From Bacteroides coprosuis DSM 18011 (GTDB taxonomy: Bacteria > Bacteroidota > Bacteroidia > Bacteroidales > Bacteroidaceae): DNA of 64,000 bases. The notes below the pieces were generated by a model. That model did not search any database and had not been told where the DNA came from. It was given only the letters and a program-made list of their open reading frames with translations. Shown here piece by piece: positions 47,568 through 57,074 of this stretch (position 1 is its first letter; the number at the start of each line of letters is the position of its first letter). Position numbers and translations under genes: made by a program. The DNA lies in NCBI GenBank assembly GCA_000212915.1, contig CM001167.1, positions 793,780 to 857,779 on the forward strand, in the 5' to 3' direction.

Positions 47568-48575
47568 ATGGCTCTATCACTAAAGGGAAATTTATCATCA
47601 GATTACTTTAAAGCTGCTCATAAATTATACTCAAAAAAGGAGCGCAAACAAATTGTAGCTTATGTTGAGAGTTATGATGATGTGGCTTTCTGGCGTACAT
47701 TATTAGAGGAGTTTGAGGATGAAACAAAATGCTTTCGTGTAATGCTTCCTTCAGCAAATACATTGACTAAAGGAAAGAAAATCGTTTTGATGAATTCTAT
47801 AAAAGCAGAAAACTTTGGAGAAAGTCTTATCGCTTGCGTAGATAGCGACTATGATTTTTTACTACAAGAAGCTACCTCTGTTTCAAAAGCATTAAATACC
47901 AATCAATATATTTTTCATACCTATGCTTATGCCATAGAAAATTATTTTTGCTTTGCAGAGAGTTTGCATGAGGTTTGTGTGCAAGCTACACTAAATGATA
48001 AGGTTATCTTTGATTTTGAACGATATCTAGGTGAGTATTCAGAAATAGTATATCCATTGTTTTTATGGACTATCTTGTTTTTAAGGCAAAGAGATACTCG
48101 TGCTTTTCCTATGTATAACTTTAATAACTTGACAAGAGTTTATTCTTTTCAAGTGAATGATCCTCAAAAATCGTTGGATAGGATTAAGCGTAAAGTCGAA
48201 CAGAAACTCAGTGAGCTAGAACGGAATTATCCTCAGAATATAGATTTAATACCTCGTCTCGGAAAAGAATTGGAGTCATTAGGCTTAATACCTCAGACGA
48301 CATACCTTTTTATACAAGGGCATCATCTTTTTGATCAAGTTGTTCTAAAAATTCTCCGACCAGTTTGTTCTATTCTCCGTCAACAGCGAGAGCGGTATAT
48401 TAAAAGATTAGCTCAGCATAAGACTCAATATGAAAATGAATTAACATCTTATCAAAATAGTATTAGTGATGTAGAACAGGCTTTGAAGAAAAACTTTGGC
48501 TTTAAGAATCTTTTTGCTTATCATTGGCTTCGTTCCGATTTGAAAAACTTCGTAGATCGGATACACGACGATTAA
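47568..48575 (+). CDS. DUF4435 (TOPRIM-like) protein, AriB-like partner
   Basis: A 335-residue protein of the DUF4435 family, related to TOPRIM nucleases. A conserved Glu lies in AYVESYDDVAFW (E34) and the metal-type DxD in LIACVDSDYDF (D92, D94), with the family block YAYAIENYFCF after it. A long charged helical C-terminus (about 270-330) follows, with a GHHLFDQVV segment at about 244. In PARIS the DUF4435 protein AriB is the toxic effector released by the ATPase AriA. Here the partner gene is the upstream AAA ATPase. The Glu and the DxD are present, so it is potentially active. Confidence 0.8.
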   Translation: MALSLKGNLSSDYFKAAHKLYSKKERKQIVAYVESYDDVAFWRTLLEEFEDETKCFRVMLPSANTLTKGKKIVLMNSIKAENFGESLIACVDSDYDFLLQEATSVSKALNTNQYIFHTYAYAIENYFCFAESLHEVCVQATLNDKVIFDFERYLGEYSEIVYPLFLWTILFLRQRDTRAFPMYNFNNLTRVYSFQVNDPQKSLDRIKRKVEQKLSELERNYPQNIDLIPRLGKELESLGLIPQTTYLFIQGHHLFDQVVLKILRPVCSILRQQRERYIKRLAQHKTQYENELTSYQNSISDVEQALKKNFGFKNLFAYHWLRSDLKNFVDRIHDD

Positions 48576-48600
48576 ACTTATTTTATCAAACTATTTTATT

Positions 48601-49875
48601 ATGGAAACAGGAGTTAAGCTAATCAATGATTTATTTTTAAGCTGGGGATTGTCCGAATCATGGGCTGTGTTTTTTTCTCAGATGATCTCTTTATTACTAA
48701 TAACTTTAGTTGCTTTTGCTTTAGAGTCTGTTATTAAAAAGATAATATTAAATATCTCGAAAAAGTTTAGGAATAATATTCCAGAATACTCCTTTGTTTA
48801 TAATATACTTTCTCCACGAATAATAAAGAGCGTTTGCCAATTAGTAACTCCCTTTATACTCTTATCAGCGATACCTTTTTTATTTTCTTTAGAGCTTGGT
48901 ATTGTTACTTTCTTTTTAAGATTGTGTAAAGTCTATATTATAGCAGTAATTATACGTTTAATAATGGCTTTAATGGCTGCTGTATTTGATCAGTATTCAA
49001 GAAAAGAAGAATTTAAAGATCGTCCACTTAAAGGATTGCTTCAAACAGGACAAACAGTCGTGTTTGTAATTGGTGTAATTATTATAATCAGTACTTTTAT
49101 AGGTGAGAAACCAGGTTATTTGCTTACTGGATTAGGAGCTTCTGCTGCTGTATTGATGTTGGTGTTCCAAGATAGTATATTGGGTGTTGTGTCGGGGATT
49201 CAACTTTCTGCCAACAATATGTTGAAAGTAGGAGATTGGATTACAGTTCCAAAGTATGATGCTGATGGAACAGTTATAGAAGTGACTTTGAATACGGTAA
49301 AAGTCCAAAACTTTGATAAAACTATCACAACATTGCCTCCATATGCTTTAATAAAAGATTCCTTTCAAAACTGGAGAGGAATGGTTGATGCAAAAGGACG
49401 ACGTGTAAAAAGATCTATAAATATTGATATGACAAGCGTGAAGTTTTGTACTCCAGAGATGCTTCAAAAGTTTAAGCAGATCGATTTATTGAAACATTAT
49501 ATTGTTGAAAAAGAACAAGAGATATTAAATCACAATGCATCTCAAGAAGTAAATGATTCTATTTTAATTAATGGGAGACGTCAGACTAACTTAGGTGTGT
49601 TTAGAAGTTATTTGAATAATTATTTACGCACATTACCTGGGGTGAATAGAAATGAAGGGTTCATGTGCATGGTTCGACAGCTACAGCCTACAGAAACAGG
49701 AATACCACTTGAACTATATTTCTTTTCTGATACTACCAATTGGGTTGAATATGAGGCTCTTCAAGCAGATGTTTTTGATCATCTATTGGCCGCTATTTCC
49801 ACATTTGATTTAAGAGTATTCCAAAGTCCTACTGGTCAAGATTTATTCAACCTTGGAGATAAACTTAAGTCGTAA
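48601..49875 (+). CDS. Small-conductance mechanosensitive channel (MscS family)
   Basis: A 424-residue channel of the YbdG/MscS type. Several N-terminal helices (about 20-180) precede the pore helix and the MscS beta domain: ASAAVLMLVFQDSILGVVSGIQLSAN (pore-lining, about 177-202), then VGDWITVPKYDADGTVIEVTLNTVKVQNFDKTITTLP in two parts. A YbdG-like C-terminal extension is present (RSINIDMTSVKF, VRQLQPTETGIPLELYFFS). It opens on membrane tension to release osmolytes in hypo-osmotic shock. It follows the DUF4435 gene by 26 bases. Confidence 0.9.
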   Translation: METGVKLINDLFLSWGLSESWAVFFSQMISLLLITLVAFALESVIKKIILNISKKFRNNIPEYSFVYNILSPRIIKSVCQLVTPFILLSAIPFLFSLELGIVTFFLRLCKVYIIAVIIRLIMALMAAVFDQYSRKEEFKDRPLKGLLQTGQTVVFVIGVIIIISTFIGEKPGYLLTGLGASAAVLMLVFQDSILGVVSGIQLSANNMLKVGDWITVPKYDADGTVIEVTLNTVKVQNFDKTITTLPPYALIKDSFQNWRGMVDAKGRRVKRSINIDMTSVKFCTPEMLQKFKQIDLLKHYIVEKEQEILNHNASQEVNDSILINGRRQTNLGVFRSYLNNYLRTLPGVNRNEGFMCMVRQLQPTETGIPLELYFFSDTTNWVEYEALQADVFDHLLAAISTFDLRVFQSPTGQDLFNLGDKLKS

Positions 49876-49954
49876 TTTAATATCCTTTTTACCTTTGTTC
49901 GTTTTGTGAGAGAATATTACTTTATATTTGTAATATAGCATATACGAACAACTT

Positions 49955-52405
49955 ATGAAGACACTCACTTTTAAGATCATATTATTATTTCTATTTATTC
50001 CTTTTGGTTTTGCTCAGACAAATTCTCATAGCAAATATTCTATTTGGTTTGATAAACCGACAGATTTAAGCGGTCAATCAGTCTGGATAAAGGATAGAGG
50101 TCTGGGTATGAATCCAGATTCTATATGGGAACAGTACTCTTTACCTATTGGTAATGGTTCTTTTGGTGCAAATATAATGGGATCTGTTTCCGTTGATAGA
50201 GTTACTCTAAACGAGAAAACTCTTTGGCGGGGTGGTCCTAACACCGCTAATGGTGCATCCTATTACTGGAATGTAAACAAGCTATCTGCCAAATACTTAC
50301 CTATCATCAGGCAAGCATTTATGGATAAAGATTTAGATAAGGTAAGAACGTTAACCGAAAATAATTTTAATGGTTTAGCGGCTTATGAAGAGACTGATGA
50401 ATCTCCATTTCGATTTGGTTCATTTACAACTCTGGGTGAGCTGTATCTTGAAACAGGGTTGGAAGAGAAAGAAATATCAGATTATAAGCGAGCTCTTTCT
50501 CTAGATTCAGCTGTAGTAAATGTTAGTTTTAAGGAGAAGAACACAATGTATTCTCGATCCTATTTTGCCTCTTATCCAGATAGTGTTATTGTTATTCGAT
50601 ATACTTCTGAGCAGAAGGCAAAGCAGAATATTAAGCTATTCTATGCCCCAAATCCAGAGTCTAGAGGAGTTTGTATAAAGAAAGGTAGTGATCGTATTTT
50701 GTTCAAAAGGGAACTCCTAAATAATAATCAGCAATTTGCGCTAGAAATTAAATGTATTCCTATTGGTGGGTATTATGAGAATATAGAGAATGGTATTTCT
50801 ATCTGCGATGCTGATGAAGTTGTATTTGTCTTGTCGGCAGCTACAGATTATCAAATGAATTTCAATCCTGATTTTTCTGATCCCAAGACATACGTTGGGC
50901 TTCCACCAGAAATTAAAACATCTCAAAGATTGCTTCGTTTGAATGGTCAGGATTATAATCAAATGCTAAATGAGCATCTCCAAGATTATCAATCTTTATT
51001 TAATCGTGTTCATATTGATCTAAATTCTATTCATTCATTTTCATCACTCCCAACTGATCTACGCTTAGCTCAGTACAAAGAGGGAAAGTTAGATAAAGCT
51101 TTTGAGGAACTTTATTATCAGTATGGACGATATTTGTTAATTGCCAGCTCTCGTATAGGTTCTATGCCTGCAAACTTGCAAGGGTTATGGCATAATAATA
51201 TTGATGGTCCATGGAGAGTCGATTATCACAATAATATTAATATTCAGATGAATTATTGGCCTGCCTCTACTGCGAATTTATCTGAATGTATTCCACCATT
51301 AATTGATTTTATAAAGACATTGGTTAAACCGGGGAAGGTAACAGCACAGTCTTATTATAATGCAAGAGGATGGACTGCCTCTATTTCTTCTAATATCTTT
51401 GGATTTACGGCACCCTTATCTAGTAAAGACATGAGTTGGAATTTTAATCCAATGGCTGGACCATGGTTGGCAACTCATGTATGGGATTATTTTGATTATA
51501 CTCAAGATCTTGATTTTTTAAAAGAAACTGGGTATGAGTTAATAAAAGAGAGTGCTAATTTTGCAGTAGATTATTTGTGGAAAATGCCTAATGGTGTGTA
51601 TTCTGCAGCACCATCAACGTCACCCGAACATGGTCCTATTGATCAAGGAGCTACATTTGTGCATGCTGTTATTCGACAAGTTTTGAGCAATGCTATAGAA
51701 GCTAGTAAGTTATTACGAGAAGATGATGATAATCGTCAAGAGTGGATTGCAGTATTGAATAACTTAGCTCCATATCAAGTAGGGAGATATGGACAGCTGA
51801 TGGAGTGGTCTGAAGATATTGATGATCCAAATGATAATCATCGACATGTCAATCATTTATTCGGTTTGCACCCAGGGAATTCTATATCTCCTATAACTAC
51901 TCCTCAATTGGCAGATGCAGCAAAGGTTGTTTTAGAACATCGAGGTGATTTTGCAACGGGTTGGAGTATGGGATGGAAGTTGAATCAATGGGCACGTTTA
52001 CTAGATGGGAATCATGCTTATAAGTTGTTTCAGAACCTGTTGCAATGTGGAACATTACCTAATCTATGGGATACCCATCCTCCCTTTCAAATTGATGGGA
52101 ACTTCGGAGGAATTGCTGGTGTTATGGAAATGCTTTTGCAAAGCCATATGGGATTTATTCATCTATTACCCGCTTTGCCTGATGCATGGGATACTGGTTC
52201 TATTTCTGGGCTAGTGGCAAGAGGTAATTTTGAAGTGTCAATGGTTTGGAAAAAGTGTGAGCTCATTGAAACTCAGATATTTTCTCGTAAAGGGGGAGAT
52301 TGTAGTGTTTTATATAAGAATTCTCAATTAAATTTTTCTTCCATTGAGGGAGAAACTTATACTATAATCTATAGCGGTAGTAAGCTGCAATTAAAAAGCG
52401 AGTAG
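49955..52405 (+). CDS. Glycoside hydrolase family 95 (alpha-L-fucosidase type)
   Basis: An 816-residue secreted hydrolase (signal MKTLTFKIILLFLFIPFGFAQ). The N-terminal super-sandwich domain begins near residue 28 (IWFDKPTDLSGQSVW) and has LPIGNGSFGANIMGSVSVDR. The (alpha/alpha)6 catalytic barrel holds DYHNNINIQMNYWPAS (Asn residues activating water), SPEHGP (general-acid Glu region) and HPPFQIDGNFGG (Asp). These match GH95 1,2-alpha-L-fucosidases or L-galactosidases. The usual SusCD genes are not next to it. It probably trims fucose from host or plant glycans. It has a putative TATATTTG promoter at 49923. Confidence 0.92.
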   Translation: MKTLTFKIILLFLFIPFGFAQTNSHSKYSIWFDKPTDLSGQSVWIKDRGLGMNPDSIWEQYSLPIGNGSFGANIMGSVSVDRVTLNEKTLWRGGPNTANGASYYWNVNKLSAKYLPIIRQAFMDKDLDKVRTLTENNFNGLAAYEETDESPFRFGSFTTLGELYLETGLEEKEISDYKRALSLDSAVVNVSFKEKNTMYSRSYFASYPDSVIVIRYTSEQKAKQNIKLFYAPNPESRGVCIKKGSDRILFKRELLNNNQQFALEIKCIPIGGYYENIENGISICDADEVVFVLSAATDYQMNFNPDFSDPKTYVGLPPEIKTSQRLLRLNGQDYNQMLNEHLQDYQSLFNRVHIDLNSIHSFSSLPTDLRLAQYKEGKLDKAFEELYYQYGRYLLIASSRIGSMPANLQGLWHNNIDGPWRVDYHNNINIQMNYWPASTANLSECIPPLIDFIKTLVKPGKVTAQSYYNARGWTASISSNIFGFTAPLSSKDMSWNFNPMAGPWLATHVWDYFDYTQDLDFLKETGYELIKESANFAVDYLWKMPNGVYSAAPSTSPEHGPIDQGATFVHAVIRQVLSNAIEASKLLREDDDNRQEWIAVLNNLAPYQVGRYGQLMEWSEDIDDPNDNHRHVNHLFGLHPGNSISPITTPQLADAAKVVLEHRGDFATGWSMGWKLNQWARLLDGNHAYKLFQNLLQCGTLPNLWDTHPPFQIDGNFGGIAGVMEMLLQSHMGFIHLLPALPDAWDTGSISGLVARGNFEVSMVWKKCELIETQIFSRKGGDCSVLYKNSQLNFSSIEGETYTIIYSGSKLQLKSE

Positions 52406-52422
52406 GTGTCTACTCGCTTTTT
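52393..52422. terminator. Bidirectional terminator after GH95
   Basis: AAAAAGCGAGTAG pairs with CTACTCGCTTTTT around GTGT. The hairpin overlaps the GH95 stop codon and lies between convergent genes. Confidence 0.88.
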
Positions 52423-52425
52423 AAA

Positions 52426-53484
52426 TTATAAGTCTTCTTGGTCAACCTTTATTAGTCCACCTGTTATAGGGTCAAATATAGCTTGAATTTTACTTTTCTT
52501 ATTAAATAAAGTTGGGGCAAGGAACTCAACTCCTCCAAATTGTGTAATAGGTAGCTCGCCTTGTGTTATGATTTGATCTTTATACTTCACTATTACACTT
52601 GCTTTGCCTGGAATGTTGTATGCTATTCCATCGACTTTTTTCTTGCCATCATCTGCGGGAATATTTACTGAATGTAGATCCTTTAGAGATACAGAAATAG
52701 GATCTCCGGCTAAATTATCACTTTCAACCACTCCTAGTCTAGATGAAAATCTACAGATAATAGAGTCTGTAAATTCTTTTGTTGGTTCTATTGCAACAGC
52801 AAATTCTTGTGATGTTGTAATGGTTTGTCCTCTAAATAGAGATGTTAAGGCAGCCTCTTGTTCTTCAAGATTGTCGAGCATAAGCTTTAGTTGCTTTCCA
52901 TCTTGGGGAGTGTTTTCTGCTTCACCTCTTAAAAGGCTATTTCTACTTTCACGTATGGAGTAGATTTCTTTAGCTACTAGTTCTGCCATTTTTGCCGTAG
53001 AATTAGCCATTAAAATCTCTTCAGTGAAAAAATCTCTAGGGTTAGGCATCTTTTTTGAAGGTTCTAATGGCGTAGCTGCTACGCTATGATCCTTTCCAAA
53101 AGGAACGTTTATAGTCTTTATTATGCCATCTTGAGTCAGTTCTAAGAGTGGAGCTACTGTTTTATCACGCATTCTAACAAAGAAAACTTTGTCTGCATCA
53201 GGAACACCAATAGATGATATTCTTACTTTATCTATAGACCAAGAAATACTCGGTTCGAGTTGTACTCCTTCTAGGTGCAAGTAGCTACTAGCATATTTTG
53301 CAAATTCTCCAGGTATATATTGGTTACGGTTAGTCTCTAGAGTGAGTTGTATTTTTGTTTTTGGCAAAGTGTATGTAACGCCATACTCCTTACCTTGCAT
53401 TACTCCAGCTGTTACTCTTGTTTGAGAGAAAGATGTAGTTGAAGCTAATACTAGTGAACTTATGAATACTATTCTCTTTAGCAT
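52426..53484 (-). CDS. DUF4831 family protein, exported
   Basis: A 352-residue protein with signal peptide MLKRIVFISSLVLASTTSFSQ. The mature part begins with YGVTYTLPKTKIQLTLETNRNQYIPGEFAKYASSYL in two parts, the DUF4831 opening, a Bacteroidetes-specific family of unknown role. A helical segment with LRGEAENTPQDGKQLKLMLDNLEEQEAALTSLFRG (in two parts) is followed by beta-rich repeats. No catalytic motif is visible. It is 47 bases downstream of the NAD(P)H-hydrate repair gene on the same strand. Confidence 0.85.
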   Translation of the reverse strand: MLKRIVFISSLVLASTTSFSQTRVTAGVMQGKEYGVTYTLPKTKIQLTLETNRNQYIPGEFAKYASSYLHLEGVQLEPSISWSIDKVRISSIGVPDADKVFFVRMRDKTVAPLLELTQDGIIKTINVPFGKDHSVAATPLEPSKKMPNPRDFFTEEILMANSTAKMAELVAKEIYSIRESRNSLLRGEAENTPQDGKQLKLMLDNLEEQEAALTSLFRGQTITTSQEFAVAIEPTKEFTDSIICRFSSRLGVVESDNLAGDPISVSLKDLHSVNIPADDGKKKVDGIAYNIPGKASVIVKYKDQIITQGELPITQFGGVEFLAPTLFNKKSKIQAIFDPITGGLIKVDQEDL

Positions 53485-53531
53485 AATAATCTGTTTTTAA
53501 AGTCTTATTATTACAACATTAATAAAGTTGC

Positions 53532-54950
53532 TTAGTTTGTCGAGTTACTAAATAAATTAAAGCCATTATATTTTAGAGCAGTTTCAGATAGCTCTTTCCA
53601 AGCTTTGGGTAAATATTTAATTATGTCTTGAGCTGTCATACCTATTTTCCCAACTTCAAGTGCAGCTAGATCTCCAGCTTTTCCATGAATATAAGTACCA
53701 AGCTTAATACATTCTTCTTGACTATAACCCTGTGCTCTTAAAGCTAACAATATGCCAGTTAGCACATCTCCACTACCACCTGTTGCCATCCCCTCATTAC
53801 CTGTTGGATTTAATTGATAACTGCCGTCAGGACAAATCACAAAGGAATAAGCATCTTTTAATATAATAAATACTTCAAACTTTTTAGCAAATTCTATTGC
53901 TCTATTCAAGCGAATGTATGAATTATTACATTTTCCAATTAGCCTTTCTATTTCAACGGGATGAGGCGTAAGTATAGCTCCTTTAATATTTCTATAAAGA
54001 TGGGGATAATTTGCTAGAATATTTAGTCCATCAGCATCAATAATGAGTGGGGTACCTAGCTCATCACATTGTAAAATAAGGTGTTGAAGTGCTGTTGCAC
54101 TTTCTTCTGCAAGACCTAAACCAGGACCAACGGCTACTGCTTTGTATCCTGTTGTATCTAATAATTGAGAAAAGCATATTTCATTTGTGTCGCAATCTAC
54201 CATTGCTTCAGGTGTGCTTACCTGGTGAATAGCTCTATTGCACAAAGGGGTGTGTATTGTTAAAAGTCCAATTCCCGATTTTAAAGAGGCACTTGCAGCC
54301 ATACTACAAGCACCTGCCATACCTAGTGAGCCAGCTACCAATAATCCATGTCCATAAGTACCTTTATGAGAGAATCTTCTTCTTGGTTTTATGATGTCTA
54401 TAACTTCTTCTTCAGAAGTAAAGGGTACAAGATCTTCTTCTTTTTTAGGATTAATAGGTAAGATGTTCCACTGCCCTAAAAACGGCTGATTTTCGTCAAA
54501 GTAACAAGCTAAAGGTGGTTCCTCAGTAAGTATAGTATAATTGGCTTTGATAATATGATTTAAATTATTGGTCGTATTATCTTCGGGAAATAACCCTGAC
54601 GGAGCCCCAATCGATACAACTGTAGATTTTGAACTATTGATTAATCTTGCAACAGCAGCAAATCCTCCAGATAGAGGGTGTTGTAATTCAAAACCGAATA
54701 ATGCATCAATGACTAATGTTTCTTCAGTTAGGGTTGGAGGTACAAACTGGGAAGTGATTTCTTCTACTTTAATATTATTATTCTTCTTTTCCCAGTGTGT
54801 TAAATCTAATTTCTCTTGATTGTGAATATTAAAGAGATACACAATAGCAGATTGATTCGAAATAAGAGGTTCGATAATTTGATCTAAGCTATTGGTATAA
54901 AATGTGCTATTTAAAAATATAACAACATTATAGGTAGAGCTTGTATTCAT
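53532..54950 (-). CDS. nnrD: NAD(P)H-hydrate dehydratase with eroded N-terminal epimerase domain
   Basis: A 472-residue two-domain NAD(P)HX repair protein. The C-terminal dehydratase (about 200-465) is complete: RRRFSHKGTYGHGLLVAGSLGMAGA, ILTPHPVEIERL, GNEGMATGGSGDVLTGILLA. It restores hydrated NAD(P)H. The N-terminal epimerase (YjeF_N) part is short and altered: about 60 residues with the LDRYTIEHE-type helix and GNNGGDG loop are missing or unrecognisable, and the catalytic IDIPSGL region reads IGAPSGL. A TTG 12 bases further up (54962) is a possible earlier start. The two halves are normally fused. Here only the dehydratase looks active. Confidence 0.88.
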   Translation of the reverse strand: MNTSSTYNVVIFLNSTFYTNSLDQIIEPLISNQSAIVYLFNIHNQEKLDLTHWEKKNNNIKVEEITSQFVPPTLTEETLVIDALFGFELQHPLSGGFAAVARLINSSKSTVVSIGAPSGLFPEDNTTNNLNHIIKANYTILTEEPPLACYFDENQPFLGQWNILPINPKKEEDLVPFTSEEEVIDIIKPRRRFSHKGTYGHGLLVAGSLGMAGACSMAASASLKSGIGLLTIHTPLCNRAIHQVSTPEAMVDCDTNEICFSQLLDTTGYKAVAVGPGLGLAEESATALQHLILQCDELGTPLIIDADGLNILANYPHLYRNIKGAILTPHPVEIERLIGKCNNSYIRLNRAIEFAKKFEVFIILKDAYSFVICPDGSYQLNPTGNEGMATGGSGDVLTGILLALRAQGYSQEECIKLGTYIHGKAGDLAALEVGKIGMTAQDIIKYLPKAWKELSETALKYNGFNLFSNSTN

Positions 54951-55079
54951 ACTTGTTTTCAACGTCTTTTAGAAGTCTGTTTTTAGTTAGGATGAGATAG
55001 CCTAATTTCTATGCAAGATAGAGAATTTTCTCCTAAATTCTAAATTTATTATCTGGTTCAATTGAAAGTTAAAATACAA

Positions 55080-55112
55080 AAAAGGCATGATGCTATAGAT
55101 GTCATGCCTTTT
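55080..55112 (-). terminator. Terminator after the AraC-type gene
   Basis: AAAAGGCATGA pairs with TCATGCCTTTT around an 11-base loop, 22 bases past the regulator stop, with a T run on the minus strand. Confidence 0.82.
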
Positions 55113-55134
55113 AGTTTTAGTTGTAAAGTAGATT

Positions 55135-55980
55135 TTACTGTACTGTCTTTCTAATTTCTCTCGGAGTAACTCCAAATTGTTTTTTACAATAGGTAGAGAA
55201 GTGAGATGCTGACGAGAATTTAAATTCTTTAATAATTTCAGCAAACTCAATGCCTGGAGTTAATAACTGAGCTTTTACGTGTTTAGCTCTTTGTCTTAGT
55301 ATCCAGTTGTATGGAGAGTCATCAAAATGTTCTTTGAATTTTCTGTTGAATGATCTTAGTGAACAGCCATAAAGAATTGATAGCTCTTCAACTGTTTTTA
55401 CTTTCTGATAATTAGCAATGACAAAATCTTTAAAATTTACAGTTTTATTCAAAATAGGAGAGAAGAAATTAATCATATCTTCTTTTCTATAAAAACCTCT
55501 AAAAACAAAGAATATTTCTTGTAACTTCATAGTATGTAGGTGCATACATTGAAGTCTGTTGTCTAAATAGAAGTCCATACTATCAAGAACGCGTTTCATA
55601 CCTTCCTTAATAGGTAGCCCTAAATACTCATTTTTTTCTATTGGAAATTGGGTATATAAACTTTCAAGGACTAGTTTGTCACAAACGTTTACGTGTTTGT
55701 CAAAACAAAGCAAATAAACTTTTGCTTTTGTAATAGCTTTTCCTGATAATTGGCTATTTTTAGAGAATGCAACCATCGTATCTGCTTTGTATATACGATA
55801 ATCAAACTCGTCACTACGTATTTCTACTGTTCCCTCGAGAACAAATAGTAAGTAGTGCAAGTTGTGTTGCTCAATATCAAACTCTTCATTGGCTTCTATA
55901 TTATGTCTTGTAAAGCCTGTGTAGTGGTCTGAGACATAGTTAGAACAAGCAAGGTGTTCTTTAATATAAAGTGTCTTCAT
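55135..55980 (-). CDS. AraC-family transcriptional regulator
   Basis: A 281-residue regulator from the ATG at 55978-55980 (MKTLYIKEHLACSNYVSDHY). An in-frame ATG at 56004 would add MRKTIIKK. The N-terminal half (about 20-110) looks like a cupin-type sensor domain (HYLLFVLEGTVEIRSDEFDYRIYKADTMVAF in two parts). The C-terminal double HTH starts VEELSILYGCSLRSFNRKFKEHF and ends AEIIKEFKFSSASHFSTYC, then KKQFGVTPREIRK. It is divergent from the esterase gene, a common arrangement for a regulator and its target. The inducer is unknown. Confidence 0.9.
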   Translation of the reverse strand: MKTLYIKEHLACSNYVSDHYTGFTRHNIEANEEFDIEQHNLHYLLFVLEGTVEIRSDEFDYRIYKADTMVAFSKNSQLSGKAITKAKVYLLCFDKHVNVCDKLVLESLYTQFPIEKNEYLGLPIKEGMKRVLDSMDFYLDNRLQCMHLHTMKLQEIFFVFRGFYRKEDMINFFSPILNKTVNFKDFVIANYQKVKTVEELSILYGCSLRSFNRKFKEHFDDSPYNWILRQRAKHVKAQLLTPGIEFAEIIKEFKFSSASHFSTYCKKQFGVTPREIRKTVQ

Positions 55981-56258
55981 CTTTTTGATAATTGTTTTAC
56001 GCATTCTATAGTGCTATTTCAACAACTACTGGTGCTTATTTGTTGAAGTTGCTAAAGCTCTGATAGAGTTGGTAATTATTATGTAAGTTAGTTAGTGCTT
56101 ACAAATATATACATATTATTATAAAAAACACAATATAATTCATGATTGTGACTATAATTAATTATAAAAACACGTCATGTATATATAGATGTGATATATA
56201 TAATTGTCTGATTAATACATAAATGTACTATAATATAATATTTAAATGAATACAAAAG

Positions 56259-57071
56259 ATGAAATTTAAATTTAAAATAATATTTTCTGTGATACTTGTC
56301 TTGTTTCTGAAAGTAGACTTATTGGCTGCAGAAGTTGATACTTTGACAATATCTAGTTCTTTTATGGAAAAAGAGATGAAAGTCATTTTAATTAGACCTA
56401 CACAATACAATGAGCAAACTCCTATATTGTATCTTCTGCATGGCTATAGTGGTAATGAAAACTCTTGGTTGGAGATAAAATCAGATCTTCCTCAGTGGTC
56501 TGATAAATATGATATGACGATAGTATGTCCTGATGCTGAAAATAGTTGGTATTGGGATAGTCCTCAATTAAAAAAATCTCAATATGAGTCTTATTTTATA
56601 AAAGAGCTGATACCTTATCTTTCTAATAGGTATAATTTGTCTCAAGATAGAAGCAAAACGGCTATAACAGGGCTTAGTATGGGAGGACATGGTGCTTTTT
56701 GGTATGCATTGCGATACCCCAATAAGTTTGGGGCTGTTGGGAGTACAAGTGGTGGTTTAGATTTGAGAGGGTTCAAGACAAATTGGAACTTGAGTAATCA
56801 TTTAGGTGATTATACTCATAATAGTATTGTTTGGGATACATATACTGTGGCTACATATATTGATCAATTCCAAAAGAGTAATCAATCCATTATTTTTGAC
56901 TGTGGAGTAGATGATTTCTTTTATCAAGCCAATTTAGAAATACATCAATTAATGGTAGAGAAGAAAATTAAGCATGATTTTATATCAAGACCAGGAGCTC
57001 ACAATCATGCTTATTGGAATAATTCCATTGATTATCAACTCCTGTTCTTCTATAAATTCTTTAATAAGTAA
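56259..57071 (+). CDS. Secreted alpha/beta-hydrolase esterase (esterase D/PHB family)
   Basis: A 270-residue exported serine esterase. A signal peptide (FKFKIIFSVILVLFLKVDLLAAE) precedes an alpha/beta hydrolase fold of the putative esterase (EstA/FrmB-like) family. The oxyanion segment is YLLHGYSGNENSWL, the nucleophile elbow GLSMGGHGA (Ser about 145), Asp in FDCGVDDFFYQAN and His in RPGAHNHAYW. Homologues cleave acetyl or aryl esters, including feruloyl and tributyrin types. The target is unknown. It converges on the S41 gene with three bases between the stops. Confidence 0.9.
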   Translation: MKFKFKIIFSVILVLFLKVDLLAAEVDTLTISSSFMEKEMKVILIRPTQYNEQTPILYLLHGYSGNENSWLEIKSDLPQWSDKYDMTIVCPDAENSWYWDSPQLKKSQYESYFIKELIPYLSNRYNLSQDRSKTAITGLSMGGHGAFWYALRYPNKFGAVGSTSGGLDLRGFKTNWNLSNHLGDYTHNSIVWDTYTVATYIDQFQKSNQSIIFDCGVDDFFYQANLEIHQLMVEKKIKHDFISRPGAHNHAYWNNSIDYQLLFFYKFFNK

Positions 57072-57074
57072 AGA

